Origin: Maratus speciosus
Taxonomy: Eukaryota; Arthropoda; Arachnida; Araneae; Salticidae
DNA length: 64,000 bases
Direction of reading: 5' to 3'
NCBI GenBank assembly: GCA_963932465.1
Contig: OZ010795.1
Coordinates: 522,355,451-522,419,450, forward strand
The notes beneath the pieces are model-generated. The model had not been told where the DNA came from. It saw only the letters and a program-made list of their open reading frames with translations, and ran no database searches. Shown here piece after piece: positions 1-12,082 of the stretch (positions within the stretch are counted from its first letter, which is position 1; every line of letters begins with the position of its first letter). Both the position numbers and the translations under genes were made by a program.

Positions 1-40
1 CCAATAGCCACTGTATTAAATTAATATTAAATATTTAGTA

Positions 41-253
41 CTAAGAGATATTTTTGTACTTACTTTGAATTACAGAAAGGGTTCTGTTTGCAATACCTTG
101 TTTTAAAAAATATGGTTGATAAGTTGTACCAGTTGATGATAGGCTCTCTTGACCATTATTGAAGGATACAGTACCCAGACCTTTTCTAAAATCAGTAAAA
201 TGTACTTTGCTTTTTAACCTGTTTAAGGGCTGTGGTTCCTTTTTGGACCACAT
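41..253 (-). CDS. possible small host exon, function unknown
   Basis: An open frame of about 70 codons on the minus strand, richer in GC than its surroundings. It starts at an ATG (251-253), has an in-frame stop a few codons upstream, and runs to about residue 63, where the DNA reads CAAA|GTAAGTAC, a strong splice-donor match. Reading past the donor meets a stop within a few codons, as expected at an exon end. The residues (many Ser/Thr/Gly/Tyr/Asn, with KVHFTDFRKGLGTVSFNNGQ in the middle) do not look like a transposon protein. The style recalls short axonemal or sperm microtubule-associated proteins, but I recognise no specific family and assign no function. It could be a chance frame. The rest of the gene would lie left of the window on this strand. 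Confidence 0.3.
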   Translation of the reverse strand: MWSKKEPQPLNRLKSKVHFTDFRKGLGTVSFNNGQESLSSTGTTYQPYFLKQGIANRTLSVIQSKYKNIS

Positions 254-377
254 AATTTAAATTCCTAATGCCACATTGACACCAGAGTATTGGAATGACA
301 AATTTCCTTTTATAAAGTGCATGAACAAAAGTTTTTACTTGTTTACAAATAAATTTGTAAATTCTAGTGTCATTCAC

Positions 378-1250
378 TCATTTCAGCATTTTGCGAATAA
401 AAACCTTGCTCCTAAATGGATTTTTAAAAAAGCACACTTCTAGCAAAATCTTTATTACACGATTCTTATAATATTGTTGGAACCAATATTATATCTACAT
501 CTAATTGTCTAGACTTTTGAGCTCACATTTATATATTTATGGTCGAAAATTGTTTCTTCTATACATATTTAAAATTGAATTGTATTTACATTTTTTTTCT
601 AAACTAAACACTAGCCGATAACTTGTGCAAATCTCCCCCGCCCCCCTCTAAATAAAAAGGCACCATTGTCACATGAAGTAGCTATATTACTGAGCTTAAA
701 TTAAATAAATTTAGTGGTGGCTAGTATCGATTTTCAGTGGTGAAATCAGATTCGTCATAACAAACTGGAGACTTTTATGTAATTATACTAACTGTTTAAA
801 AAGAATAATTATTTAACATATAAATGAAAAAAAATGATCTTACTTGTAGAAATTATAAATTATTTTCACGTAAACTTTCACATTCATCTAATTACCAGTT
901 TGACTTCATTACCATTATAAACATTTAACACAAACATACAATTAAAAATAAAAAGTGGAATTCTAATTAATAGTATACATTCGTTTCAGTTTTCTTTATT
1001 AATCCTATTGTTTTCTTAACAAACCGAACTGGTTTGCAATACCTCACACTAGGAATGGGATAGGTTTAGACGTAGCCCGATGATTTGTATTCGGGCAGAA
1101 ACCGTTTCAAAGTAAAAATTTTATTCATTCACAAATTAAAAATTAAAAAAAAAAAAACTTGCTTTTTGATTAAAGATTAAAAGTCGCAAGTGTAATACTG
1201 AAAAAAAAGAAAATTAAGAATACAAATTAACGCTTAGACAAAACAGTTCG
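378..1250. other. AT-rich non-coding stretch
   Basis: No supported gene or repeat structure. There is a short C-run near 637-646 and several short A-runs. It separates the possible exon from the GC-richer promoter-like block. Confidence 0.5.
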
Positions 1251-1440
1251 CCGCTAAATTGCCGAGACGCCAAGATCACGTTGTAAACAGTCTGCGCTTG
1301 AGTGGAGTTGAGGAGCAGCGGAGCTGTACTTTTCTTCTATGAAAACATTGAGTCAGAATAGACGCTGTCATTCGTGACGTCAGCCTTGGCGTTTTGCTGG
1401 GAAACTGACACCGGAAAGAAACGGTTGCTATATTGAATTT
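1250..1440. promoter_or_regulatory. GC-richer block with a CRE-like octamer, possible promoter
   Basis: This block has visibly more G, C and CpG than the AT-rich sequence on either side. It contains a perfect palindromic TGACGTCA (1375-1382), the consensus site for CREB/ATF-type bZIP factors. It ends where the first Helitron begins. No TATA box or initiator is clear and no coding frame follows on either strand, so a promoter role is inference from composition and this one motif. It lies upstream of the possible minus-strand exon at 41-253, which fits a divergent or minus-strand promoter but does not prove it. Confidence 0.25.
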
Positions 1441-1451
1441 TCTACTTTGTT

Positions 1452-2584
1452 TCTCTCTATTCTAAAAAAAAGTAACTACCGCTGTCACCGCCGCCGCCGC
1501 CGGTTTTGAATTTTTTGTGACCGGAGGTCTTTCTTCGTTAATATTAAGAAAAATAATGCATACAAAAATACGAAAATCGGTAGTATTATACAGAAATGTT
1601 TGATAAACACGCTGATGTAGACAGTTTTCAAATCGAAGAATTATTTTAAGAGATATTTAATGCTAAAGTTGGACAAAATCGTTCCACTAAAAAAGTTTTA
1701 TAGTAGCAAAAACTATACATCGGAATTTAAAAATTTTTAGTTCATTTTATACGTTATAATTTCCCGGTGTGCAGAATTGATTTATTTTTTTAATTCGACT
1801 CATTTTTCGAGGTTTTATATCTGTTTTAAATTCAAATTTTCAGCATTTCGAGACATATTTTTTACTTATTTTAGAAAATTGTACTAATTTAACCTGTTGC
1901 CAACTGTAGAAACAACGGAAACAATAATGTTTGCTTCAAATTAAAAATTTATTTACACTTGACTATTATAAATAGTAAAGATACTTTCAAATTAAAATTA
2001 ATTGCGTATAAAAAGCAGGAACTTATTGAAAATTACGTCATAAAAAGTATACACGTGAATTTTAAAAGAGAAAGAATAGCTTGGTCAAAATTACGTCAGA
2101 TTAAAAACGATTAATTTAAAATGTCTCATTTAAAAGAACTTTCTTTTCGCTTTGTTAAAAAATACCAGGAGACAAAGACTCTGTTTACTTAATTCCTTTT
2201 ATATTAGCTTATTTTGAAATGTTGTTACATGTGTCTACGTCATCAAGTTATTTTGATTCCGACGTTTTACTTGTATTTTTATTAATGTTGTACTAATTTA
2301 TTTGTTCTTACGTTATTTAAAATAAAAATTATGTCAATTTGTATAATTTGGCGAAATTGGTCGACTGGATAATCAAGTAGTACCGCAGCGGTTTTGGCGT
2401 TAAAATTCCCCAATCAAAGAGAAATGAATAGAAATCCGTTTATAGGGAGATCGCAACTGTTTTTTAAATTATAATTCAATCTTTCGAAATCTTTTTAAAG
2501 CCGATCAAATTAGCGTGCATTTAGAGTCTGCGGTGTCTGGACGGGGGTTGGCGAGCGTAGCTCGTAGGGGGCCGAGCCCCCTAG
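1452..2584 (+). mobile_element. non-autonomous Helitron-like element, copy A
   Basis: The element starts with TCTCTCTATTCTA followed by a CCG-triplet tract. It ends with a GC-rich hairpin (GCGAGCGTAGCTCG, then GGGGGC...GCCCCC) and CTAG at 2581-2584, followed by T. A 3' hairpin then CTRR inserted next to T is the Helitron signature. A longer copy with the same start and end lies at 21585-23236, which fixes both boundaries by comparison. No replication-helicase frame is present, so it would move only in trans. Relative to the longer copy it lacks an internal block bounded by CACGTGAA repeats. The 5' flanking base is T rather than the usual A. Confidence 0.75.
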
Positions 2585-2608
2585 TTTATTAAATTATAGT
2601 TATCTATA

Positions 2609-5600
2609 TCTATACTAATATTATAAAGAGGTAAAAATTGTTTATTTGTAGGAGGTAACCTCTGGAACTACCGAACCGATTCCAAAAGTAATGGTATCAA
2701 AATGATGGTGTTAGTCCAACTTAGAACATAGGCTATATCTTATTTCAGTGCCACTGGCCAAAAGAGGGTGCAGGAGCGAAAAACGTTCTAAAAATGCGAT
2801 TTTTGTGTTACTGAAGGGCCTAGAAACATGAAATTTGGAATGGTAGTTACTTATAAGATACTAATCATCTCTAAGGACATTTCTTTAAAAAAATGAAATT
2901 AAAAAGGGGTGAAAATGCGCGAAAAACGTTCTAAAAAACGTTCTAAATGGCGATTGTTACAGATTTTCAGGAAGTACCAAACCAATTTTTAAAATATTGG
3001 TGTCAAAATGATGGTGACAACCCTTGCTCCAACATAGGCTACATTTTAGGTTGGTGCGACTGCTCCTAAAGTGGGTGCAGGAGTAATAAAAATTCGAAAT
3101 TGCGATTTTTGTGTTACTGAAGGGTCCAGATACATGGAATTTAGCATGGTAGTTACTTATTAGATATAAGTGATCTCTAAGAACATTTCTTAAAAAGTTC
3201 GAAATTTAAAAGGGGTGAAAATTCGCAAAAAGCGGTTTAAAAAACGTTCTAAATGGCGATTTTTAAGCAATCACAAAAAGTACCAAACAGATTTAAAAAA
3301 TAATGGTGTCAGAATGATGGTGCAACCCTTGCTCCAACATAGGCTACATTTTATGTTGGTGCAACAACCCTAAAGGGGGAAGCAGGAGAAAAAAAGCATT
3401 GTAATTGTGATTTTTGTATTATTGAAGGGTCCAGATACATGGAATTTGGCATGGTAGTTACTCATTAAATGTAAATGATCTCTAAGAACATTTCTTAAAA
3501 AATTCGAAATTTAAAAGGAGTGAAAATGCGCAAAAAGCGTTCTAAAAAGCGATTTTTACGCAATCTCAAGAAGTACCAATCCGATTTCAAACATAATGGT
3601 GTTAAAATGATGGTGACAACCCTTGCTTCAATGTAGGCTACATTTTACGTCGGTGCTACTACCACTAAAGCGGGTGCAGGGGCAAAAAAACGTTCGAAAT
3701 TGCGATTTGGTGTTGCTGAAGGGCCCAGATACATGGAATTTGGCATGATAGTTACTTATAAGATATAAATGATCTCTAAGAACATTTCTTAAAAAATTCA
3801 AAATTTAAAAGGGGTGAAATGCGCGAAAAGAATTCTAAACATCGTTCTAAACGGAGATTTTTGTGTTACTGAAGGGTCCAGATACATGAAATTATACAGG
3901 GCTATTATTTATAAGATACAAATGATCTCTAAGAATATTTCCTAAAAAATCGAAATATAAAAGGGGTGAAAATAAGCGAAAAGCATTCCAAAAAACTTTC
4001 TAAATTCTGATTTCTACGCAATCTCAGGAAGTACCAAACCGATTTAAAAAATAATGGTGTGAAAACGATGTTGACAGCCCTCGCTCCAGCATAGTCTGTA
4101 TTTCATGTCGCTGCCACTACCCCAAAAGGGCTGAAGGAGCAAAAAACTAAATTGCATTTTTTGTGATACTGCAGAGGATAGCAACTTGAAACAAGGCATG
4201 GTAGTTACTTGTAAGATATTAATGATATCTAAGAACATTTCCTAAATAAGTCAAAATTTAAAAGGGGTGAAAATGGACGAAAATTTTTCTGAAAAAAGTT
4301 CTAAATTGCGATTTCTACGCAATCTCAGAAAATACCCAACCGATTTCAAAAATAATGGTTGGAAATTGATGATGACAGCCGTTGCTCCAATATAGGATCT
4401 ATTTCATGTTGGCGTCACTACCACCTTGCGGTTGCATTTTAAAAAAAACATATAAATTGTGATTTTTGTGATACTGAAGGGGCTAGCAACATGAAATTTG
4501 GCATGGTAATTACTTATGAGATGTAAATACTGTCTTAGAAGAGTTCCTTAAAAATTTGAAATTTAAAAGGGGTGAAAATGAACGAAAAACGTTCTAAAAA
4601 CTTTCTAAACAGCGATTTTTACGCAATCTCAGGAAAAATAAACCGATTTCAGTATTAATGGTTTCAAATTGATGATGACAGTCCCCGCTCCAACATAGCC
4701 TATATTTTACGTTGTTGTCACTACCACCTGGTGGTTACAGGAGCAAAAAATGTCCTGAATTGCGTTTTTTGTACTACTGAGGGGGTGCAATATTTTAAAT
4801 TTGGAATGGTAATTACTTCAACGATGCAAATGCTTTCTAAGAATTGTCGAATGAAAATTTCAAATTTAAAAGTATGAAGTGAGCGAAAAGTGTTCTAAAT
4901 TACGATTTTTATGCAGTCGTATGAAATACGAAAAACAACATTTCAAACACAATGGTTGCAAATTGATGGTGATAGAACCTGCACAAACACAGGCTATATT
5001 TTATGTCGATGGTTGCAGGAGCAAAAAACTTTCTAAATTGCGATTTCTGCGGTACTGAAGAGGCTAGAAACTTTAAATATAGCACGGTAGTTACTTACAA
5101 AATATAAATGTTCTCTAAGGACAGTCGAAAATAAATTAAAAATTAAAAAGGGATGAAGCGAAGGGAAGGAGTGAAAAGCATTCTAAAGGGTCCTAAATTA
5201 CGATTTCTATGGAATCTCAGGAAATAATAAACCGATTACAGAAGTTGCGAATCAAAAGTGATAGTCCCTGATCCTAAACGGGTTATATTTTATGCCGGTG
5301 TCACTACCACCTGGTTGGCAGGAACAACAAGAAAGCCTTTAAAAACATATAAATTCCATTTCCTATAGAATATTAGGAAATACCAACCGATTTCAAGGTT
5401 AATGTTAGCAACTTAATGGCGACAGTCTCTGTTTCAACATTTTTCGAGGCATTCCATTTCAACTCTATTTCGGCATTTTATATTGGTGCCACTAACAGCA
5501 GAGAGGTGGTAGACTGTTAGACAAGACGCTTGGAATTTGACATGATGGTTAATTTAAAGATGTAAATGTGTTAAGATAGTTTCTAAAAAAATCAAAACTT

Positions 5601-5870
5601 CAAATGAATACTGAAATGAGCGTATGAAATGAGCATAAAAGTCTCAAAATACTTTCAAATAATCATTTAATTAGAATTAATTTTAGTTATTCTTATTAAT
5701 TAAAATCTCATTTGTCAATAGCACTTTTATAATGCAGTTTAGTCAAACTGTGGCTTAATTTGTAATTTTTAAATTATTTCAAAAAGTATTCTTCTAATAA
5801 AAATTAGTCATGCAAATATCACTTCGCATATTTCAACTATAACGCGAGCAAAGCCGCGGGGTTTTGCTAG
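2609..5870 (+). mobile_element. non-autonomous Helitron with internal tandem array
   Basis: The 5' end is TCTATACTAATATTATAAA preceded by A (2608). The 3' end is a hairpin-forming GCGAGCAAAGCCGCGGGG stretch followed by TTTTGCTAG (ending 5870) and then T. TC...CTAG between A and T is the textbook Helitron insertion pattern. It has no long frame and no Rep or helicase motif. The body is almost entirely the ~300 bp tandem repeat listed separately. It begins 24 bp after the end of copy A of the other Helitron family. Confidence 0.85.
2680..5450. repeat. ~300 bp tandem repeat, about ten decaying units
   Basis: A phrase like ATGGTGTCAAAATGATGGTG followed by CTTGCTCCAACATAGGCTA recurs near 2690, 2998, 3302, 3596, 4052, 4350, 4655, 4950, 5240 and 5400. 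Spacing is mostly 290-308 bp. Each unit also holds TTAAAAGGGGTGAAAATG, paired AAAACGTTCTAAA motifs and an ATGGAATTTGGCATGGTAG stretch. Units resemble each other closely on the left and drift to the right. The array lies wholly inside the Helitron. Confidence 0.85.
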
Positions 5871-8133
5871 TATTTTATAACTGTATCTCACAACTAAGTG
5901 TTTTAATACTTTATATGTAGTGGTAACATTTTCTATGATTTATATTATTCTTTTTACTACAAAAGAAAACTTATTAATGAACATACTTTTTTAGAAGCAT
6001 GTTATAATTTACAAAAACTAATCTTACCTGCATATTTTTGTCTCCTAGAAATTGTAACTTATAGAAATGAACTGAGTATATTTAAATAAACGAGCAAAAA
6101 ATACATATGTTACACAACATACGTGTAAATTAAAAAATAATTTATTGCAACTTTTTGGAGGCTATTTTTGCCTTACACGCAGTATTCAACTTGTTACGAA
6201 TTCAATCCTGCACCAGGGCTATATTTATGTTGAACCTAGAGGCTACATGGCTTTGTATATCTGAAATGATATTAGATTCCAGTACCTGCTTGCTGGATCC
6301 ATTTATTCCTTTCAGTACACTTTGTCCATGTACTTCGATGCCTAAGACTACATCCAACATATCACACACATATTTAGAAAAATCACCAACTCTACACCGA
6401 GCAAGGCGAGATTTTTACAGAGAAAATTGTATTTTGCATTAAAAAATAATATAAACAATAGATTTAAGAGGTAAAAAAAAATAAAATCAGAAATTTTACA
6501 AAGCTTTCAGTTATTTATAAAATATTTATGTATAAAGTATTTATGCTATTAAATTATGTTTATAGCATATTTATGTATAAAGTAATATACGTATCCACTG
6601 ATTGATTGATACATTCAAGAGACTGTTAAAATGTATATATATATATATATATCAAGAATTTATGGTATTTTTTTTCAGTTTTACCACATAAATTCGGTAA
6701 GAAAATACTTTCTTATATAATTTCGGTCCTATAATTGGAAAAACCTTCAGAGACTAGCGTGTAAAATAAAAATAAAAATAAAATGTTCTTTTATAGTAAA
6801 AATTCGCCTAATCATTCAGTTTTGAATTTTAGGAATTTTAGTAAACAATAAAGCCGAAAGGGTGTGTGTTTGCATGTGATTTGAATTAAGTTATCTCAAG
6901 ACTCTAAAAGCTTCAAAATTTTAATTTTTTAGACATTAAACTCGTATCTTTTCTGAACATTTTGATATAAATTGTTTCTTTTAAATTTCCATTAGAATAG
7001 AAGTTAGTCTTTTAGAATTATACCCGCTCAATAGCTGAAGCTGCGTTTTCGAAACTTTGAAGTAATTTTTCTCCAAATGACGTTTTTGGGCATAACGCGC
7101 ATGATATCTCACAAACTTCTGAATATTTTTTCATGAAATTTCCAAAACATATATGTTTCATGTTAGTCTGTATAAACTGAATCTAAAATTTTCTTTTTAT
7201 TAAAAGTATTTTTTAGATGGTTATACTGTTGAAATTTTCAAAATTTTGCATTAGCTAGATACAATTTTGTATTAAAAATATAAAAATGCTTTAAATACAT
7301 TTTCTTTTTAGTTTCAGGATAATTCTTACAATCTGAAGGCACCAAAATTAACACGCTTGATGCAATATTTATTTTGTAATCGTGCGTATAAGCTTTTATA
7401 CCAATTTTTTGCTCGTCAAATATAGGACAGTTTGGATCCCCTGTAAATGTTAATTCTGCATCTTGCAATTTTTTAAATACATAAAATGAAAGACCATACT
7501 TTTATCCCAATAGAAATTGAGTTTTAAAATCATATACATTTTTAGATATGAAATGTTGATAATCGTCTTTTTTTTTCTTATTTTCAATTTTAAGAGTCTT
7601 GAGACCACTTAAACCTACATCAGTTCCTGTAATATACAAAATGAGTAAAATTCATAAATTTTAATGTTGCACCAGTATTAGGCAAATTTAAACATAAAAT
7701 AATAATTACTATTATATTTTGTTCTATTTTGCATGACAAACGCATGAGTAAATTTTCCCAAATATTACTTATGGGACCAGGACACTCTGTAAAAAGTTAA
7801 TTTTCATAACTCAGAAATTCATTCATTCCATCAAAGGTAACCACTAAACGAATACTTATCTCATTTTAAACATTTTAAAATTAGAATTTTATATCTAAAG
7901 CTATAACACTTTAAGAAATTAGCTATGGATCAATAATTGGAAAATGTGCTGTATTTTTATGGTTGTTGTGCTCCCAATATAAGGCTTAGAATTTAACAAT
8001 AAACAAAAATGTTGATTGATTTTGTAATATATATTTTCTTTCACTTAAAAAGAATGGGGATAAGGATAAAGCTTTTTCCCCCGTGGCTTTTAATTAAGTC
8101 CTTAAATGTTTTGGAAAAAAAATATTAGTTATT
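5871..8133. other. non-coding, with a possible weak inverted repeat
   Basis: No gene is supported; several short frames here look like chance. A TA-dinucleotide run lies at about 6633-6652. Sequence near 6885-7020 (AAGTTATCTCAAGACTCT onward) matches, in reverse and with much divergence, 7480-7610 (AGAGTCTTGAGACCACTT). This suggests an old inverted-repeat element of about 0.8 kb. Confidence 0.35.
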
Positions 8134-8440
8134 CCCAGCTAAAAATGAACTGCAGAAATTCTACAAAAAAACCGCAGTTGGAAAACTGCGGTGATTTGGC
8201 CGATTCCACTACAGATTTTTTGCGGTCAATAGAACTACAAAATTACCGCAGTTTACTAACTGCAGTAATTTAGCAGTTGTATTGACCACAAAAATTCTAC
8301 AGAAAATTTATAGTTATATCAATATTAAAAATTCTGCAGAAATTTCGCAGTTTTATTGACCGCAAAAATTCTGTAGTGGAATCGGCCAAATCACCGCAGT
8401 TCTCCAACTGCAGTTTTTTTGTAGTTATATCGACCTCAAA
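8134..8440. mobile_element. hairpin MITE with GCAG-rich arms
   Basis: Two inverted arms of about 75-100 bp. The left (about 8163-8240) holds CCGCAGTTGGAAAACTGCGG, GATTTGGCCGATTCCACTAC and TTTTTTGCGGTCAATA; the right (about 8345-8430) holds the reverse complement of each in mirrored order. The outer left edge reads CCCAGCTAAAAATGAACTGCAG. The same edge occurs reversed near 17838 and, in variant form, near 18255, so this is a dispersed family. No frame is present. Confidence 0.7.
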
Positions 8441-8469
8441 AATGTAGTTTTTTTTTACTGAGTATCCAC

Positions 8470-10430
8470 TTTGCCTCCCTGAGGAAAGTGCCCTCAGGGG
8501 GGCAAAGTAGTGCACGGAGCAGCGGAAGTATATAAAATGATTAAGCGGTCACAGGTTTGGGTGTCGGCAAAATGTAGGAAAGTGCCCTCCAAAGGGGGGG
8601 GGGGTAGTGGATGGAGCACCAGAAATGCATAAAATGATTAAGCGGTCACAGGCCTTACCAACGATATGTCACATGACAGGTATCAGAAAAATTTAGTAAA
8701 GTGCCCCCCAAGGGGGGCAAAGCAGTGGGCAGAGTACCAAAAGTACATAAAATGATTAAGCAGCCAAAGGCCTTTCCAACGATATGTTACATGACAGGTG
8801 TCGGGAAAATTTAGTAAAGTGCCCCCCTGGGGGGCAAAGTGGTGGGTGTGGTACCGAAGTGCATAAAATGATTAAGCAGTCACAGGTCTTTCCAACAATA
8901 TGTTACATGACGGGTATCTGCAAAATTTAGTAAAGTGCCCCCCGGGGGGCAAAGTGGTGGGCGGGGTACTGGAAGTGCATAAAATGATTAAGCGGTCACA
9001 GGCCTTTCCAACGATATGTCACATGATGGGTGTCACAAAAATTTAGGAAAGTGCCCCCCAGGGGGGCAAAGCAGTGGGCAGAGTACCAAAAGTACATAAA
9101 ATGATTAAGCAGCCAAAGGCCTTTCCAACGATATGTTACATGACAGGTGTCGGGAAAATTTAGTAAAGTGCCCCCCTGGGGGGCAAAGTGGTGGGTGTGG
9201 TACCGAAGTGCATAAAATGATTAAGCAGTCACAGGTCTTTCCAACAATATGTTACATGACGGGTATCTGCAAAATTTAGTAAAGTGCCCCCCGGGGGGCA
9301 AAGTGGTGGGCGGGGTACTGGAAGTGCATAAAATGATTAAGCGGTCACAGGCCTTTCCAACGATATGTCACATGATGGGTGTCACAAAAATTTAGGAAAG
9401 TGCCCCCCAGGGGGGCAAAGTAGTGGGCGGAGTACCGGAAGAGCATAAAATGATTAAGCAGCCAAGGGCCTTTCGAACGATATGTCACATGACGGGTGTC
9501 AGGAAAATTTAGTAAAGTACACCCCTGGGGGGGCAAAGTGGGGGGTGGGGGAGGAGTACCGGAAGTGCATAAAATGATTAAGCAGTTACAGGCCATTCCA
9601 ACGATATGTCACATGATTAGTGTCAGAAAATTTTAGGAAAGTGCCCCCCTAAGGGGGCAAAGCAGCGGGCAGAGTACCGAAAGTACATAAAATGATTAAG
9701 CAGCCAAACGCCTTTCCAACGATATGTTACATGACAGGTGTCGGGAAAATTTAGTAAAGTGCCCCCCTGGGGGCAAAGTGGTGGGTGTGGTACCGAAGTG
9801 CATAAAATGATTAAGCAGTCACAGGTCTTTCCAACGATATGTTACATAACGGGCATCTGCAAAATTTAGTAAAGTGCCCCCCCCCCCGGGAGGCAAAGTG
9901 GTGGGCGGGGTACTGGAAGTGCATAAAATGATTAAGCGGTCACAGGCCTTTCCAACGATATGTCACATGACAGGTGTCGGAAAAATTTAGGAAAGTGCCC
10001 CCCAGGGGGGCAAAGTAGTGGGCGGAGTACCGGAAGTGCATAAAATGATTAAGCAGCCAAGGGCCTTTCGAACGATATGTCACATGACGGGTGTCGGGAA
10101 AATTTAGTAAAGTACACCCCTGGGGGGGCAAAGTGGGGGGTGGGGGAGGAGTACCGGAAGTGCATAAAATGATTCAGCAGTTACAGGCCATTCCAACGAT
10201 ATGTCACATGACAGGTGTTAGCAAAATTTAGGAAAGTACCCCCCAGGGGGGGCAAAGTGGTGGGCAGAGCACCAGAAGTGCATAAAATGATTAAGCAGTC
10301 ACAGGCCTTTTCAATGATATGTCACATGAGGGGCTATGGCAAAATTTAGAAAAATGCCCTCCCACGGGGGAGGGGCAGGCGGGGAGAGGGACACGAAGGT
10401 GCTAATACAAATAAGCAGCCACACACCTTT
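8470..10430. repeat. ~117 bp satellite array with higher-order structure
   Basis: At least 16 units share GTGCATAAAATGATTAAGC, then CCTTTCCAACGATATGT, CACATGA, AAATTTAG(T/G)AAAGTGCCCC and a C-run/G-run inverted repeat. The ATAAAATGATTAAG core recurs at 8532, 8629, 8747, 8863, 8979, 9096, 9212, 9328, 9445, 9569, 9687, 9802, 9923, 10040, 10164 and 10282, mostly 115-124 bp apart. Units fall into types by the words after TTAAG: CAGCCAAAGG, CAGTCACAGGTC, CGGTCACAGG, CAGCCAAGGG, CAGTTACAGG. The order is ABC, ABCDE, ABCDE. Long frames on the minus strand here are by-products of the repeat. Confidence 0.95.
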
Positions 10431-11545
10431 CGAAGAAATTCACATATTTTACACGATCATTTGACGAAATATGCATTTTTTTCGCAATCATTTGACAAAA
10501 ATCACATTTTTTCGCGATTCTTTGACAAAATTCTTGTTTTTTCTGTGACCTTTCAAAGAAATTCGCATATTACATGGTCTTTCGACAAAATTTGCATATT
10601 TTACACAATCCTTTGGCGAAAATCACATTTTTTTGCAAGATCCTTCGAAGAAATTTGCATGTTTTCCACGATCTTTTAACGACATTTGCATTTTTTCTGC
10701 GATCATTTGACAAAAATCATATTTTTTTGTGATTCTTTGGCGAAATTCACGCTTTTTTCCACGACCTCTCAAAGAAATTTGCATATTACCCGATCTTTCG
10801 ACAAAATTTGCATATTTCGCACGATCTTTCGAAGAAATTCACATATTTTACACGATTATTTGACGAAATACGCATTTTTTTGCGATCATTTGACAAAAAT
10901 CACATTTTTTCGCGATTCTTTGACAAAATTAGTGTTTTTTCCATGACCTTTCAAAGAAATTCGCATATTACATGGTCTTTCGATGAAATTCGCATATTTT
11001 ACACAATTCTTTGGCGAAAATCACATTTTTTCGCAAGATCTTTCAAAGAAATTCGCATATTTTCCACGATCTTTGAACGACATTTGCATTTTTTCTGCGA
11101 TCATTTGACAAAAGTCATTTTTTTTGTGATTCTTTGGCGAAATTCACGTTTTTCCCACGACCCTTCGAAGAAATTCATATATTACACGATCTTTCGAAGA
11201 AATTCAAGCATTTTGCACGACCTTTTGAATAAACTTGCATATTTTACACGATCTATTGGCAAAAATCATGTTTTTTTGCAATTCTTTGATGGAAATCGTG
11301 TCTTTTTCGTGATCCTTTAATGAAAATCTCATTTTTCCGGCAATCCTTTGATGAAAATTGCGTTTCCCAGCGATCCTTTGACGAAAATTGCGTTTCCCAG
11401 CGATCCTTTGACGAAAATTGCGTTTCCCAGCGATCCTTTGACGGGAGTCGCATTTTTTCCTGTAATCCTTTGACGAAAATCGCATTTTTCCCATGATTCT
11501 TTGACATTAATTGCATTTTTTCCATGATCCTTTGACAATTGTGCT
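10431..11545. repeat. ~31 bp minisatellite, about 35 copies
   Basis: Units follow CGATC(A/C)TTTGACGAAAT plus TCGCATTTTTT, with A/G and C/T variation throughout. Three units around 11346-11441 are almost identical (GCGATCCTTTGACGAAAATT then GCGTTTCCCA). The array begins directly at the end of the 117 bp satellite. Open frames on both strands exist only because the unit length and low stop content allow it. A second array of the same consensus lies at 25190-25720. Confidence 0.9.
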
Positions 11546-12032
11546 CAATTTGGTGCGGTTCGTAGTCACGTTTTTGTTATATTTCATACACTCCCACTAC
11601 AACCCTTCCCTCATTAAAAATGTTAACAAATTTTAATGCATATTTGCATTGATCCCAGGAATAATAAAATTCAATGCTGAAAAAGCGGAATTCCGCGTTT
11701 CTGCAGTAAAGTAAAACGTCTGAAAACATCTTTCAATTACATAGTTTCTGAACACAAACACCTGCTAGTTTCATGCATTTCCAAACAAAAATAATTTAAA
11801 ACGTATGTCATAAAGTTGCCTCTTTGGATTTGAGAACACCCATAATGAAAAGCATTCACCATAACAAATGCACAGGGATAAATTCAGTCAGGAGATGCAG
11901 CGTTCCCACATCATATATATATATATATATATATACATACATAGATATAATGCTAATAATGTATTATACTTAAATTGAAGTATGACATTTATAAAAATAT
12001 TTTACTCAAATTTTTCCGATAGATTTCAGTAC

Positions 12033-12082
<50 letters not shown>

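Noticed and set aside
1622..1760. Possible tRNA or SINE promoter boxes near the Helitron start
   Set aside because: No A-box/B-box pair or cloverleaf could be built; the region is better explained as Helitron interior shared with copy B.
9345..10131. Minus-strand frames of 63-83 residues in the 117 bp satellite
   Set aside because: They repeat the monomer translation and shift with monomer length; the frame is a by-product of the satellite.
10461..11538. Frames up to 170 residues on both strands with a repeated F-D-K/E-I pattern
   Set aside because: They are the translated ~31 bp minisatellite. Both strands are open at once, as expected for this composition, and no start context or domain is present.
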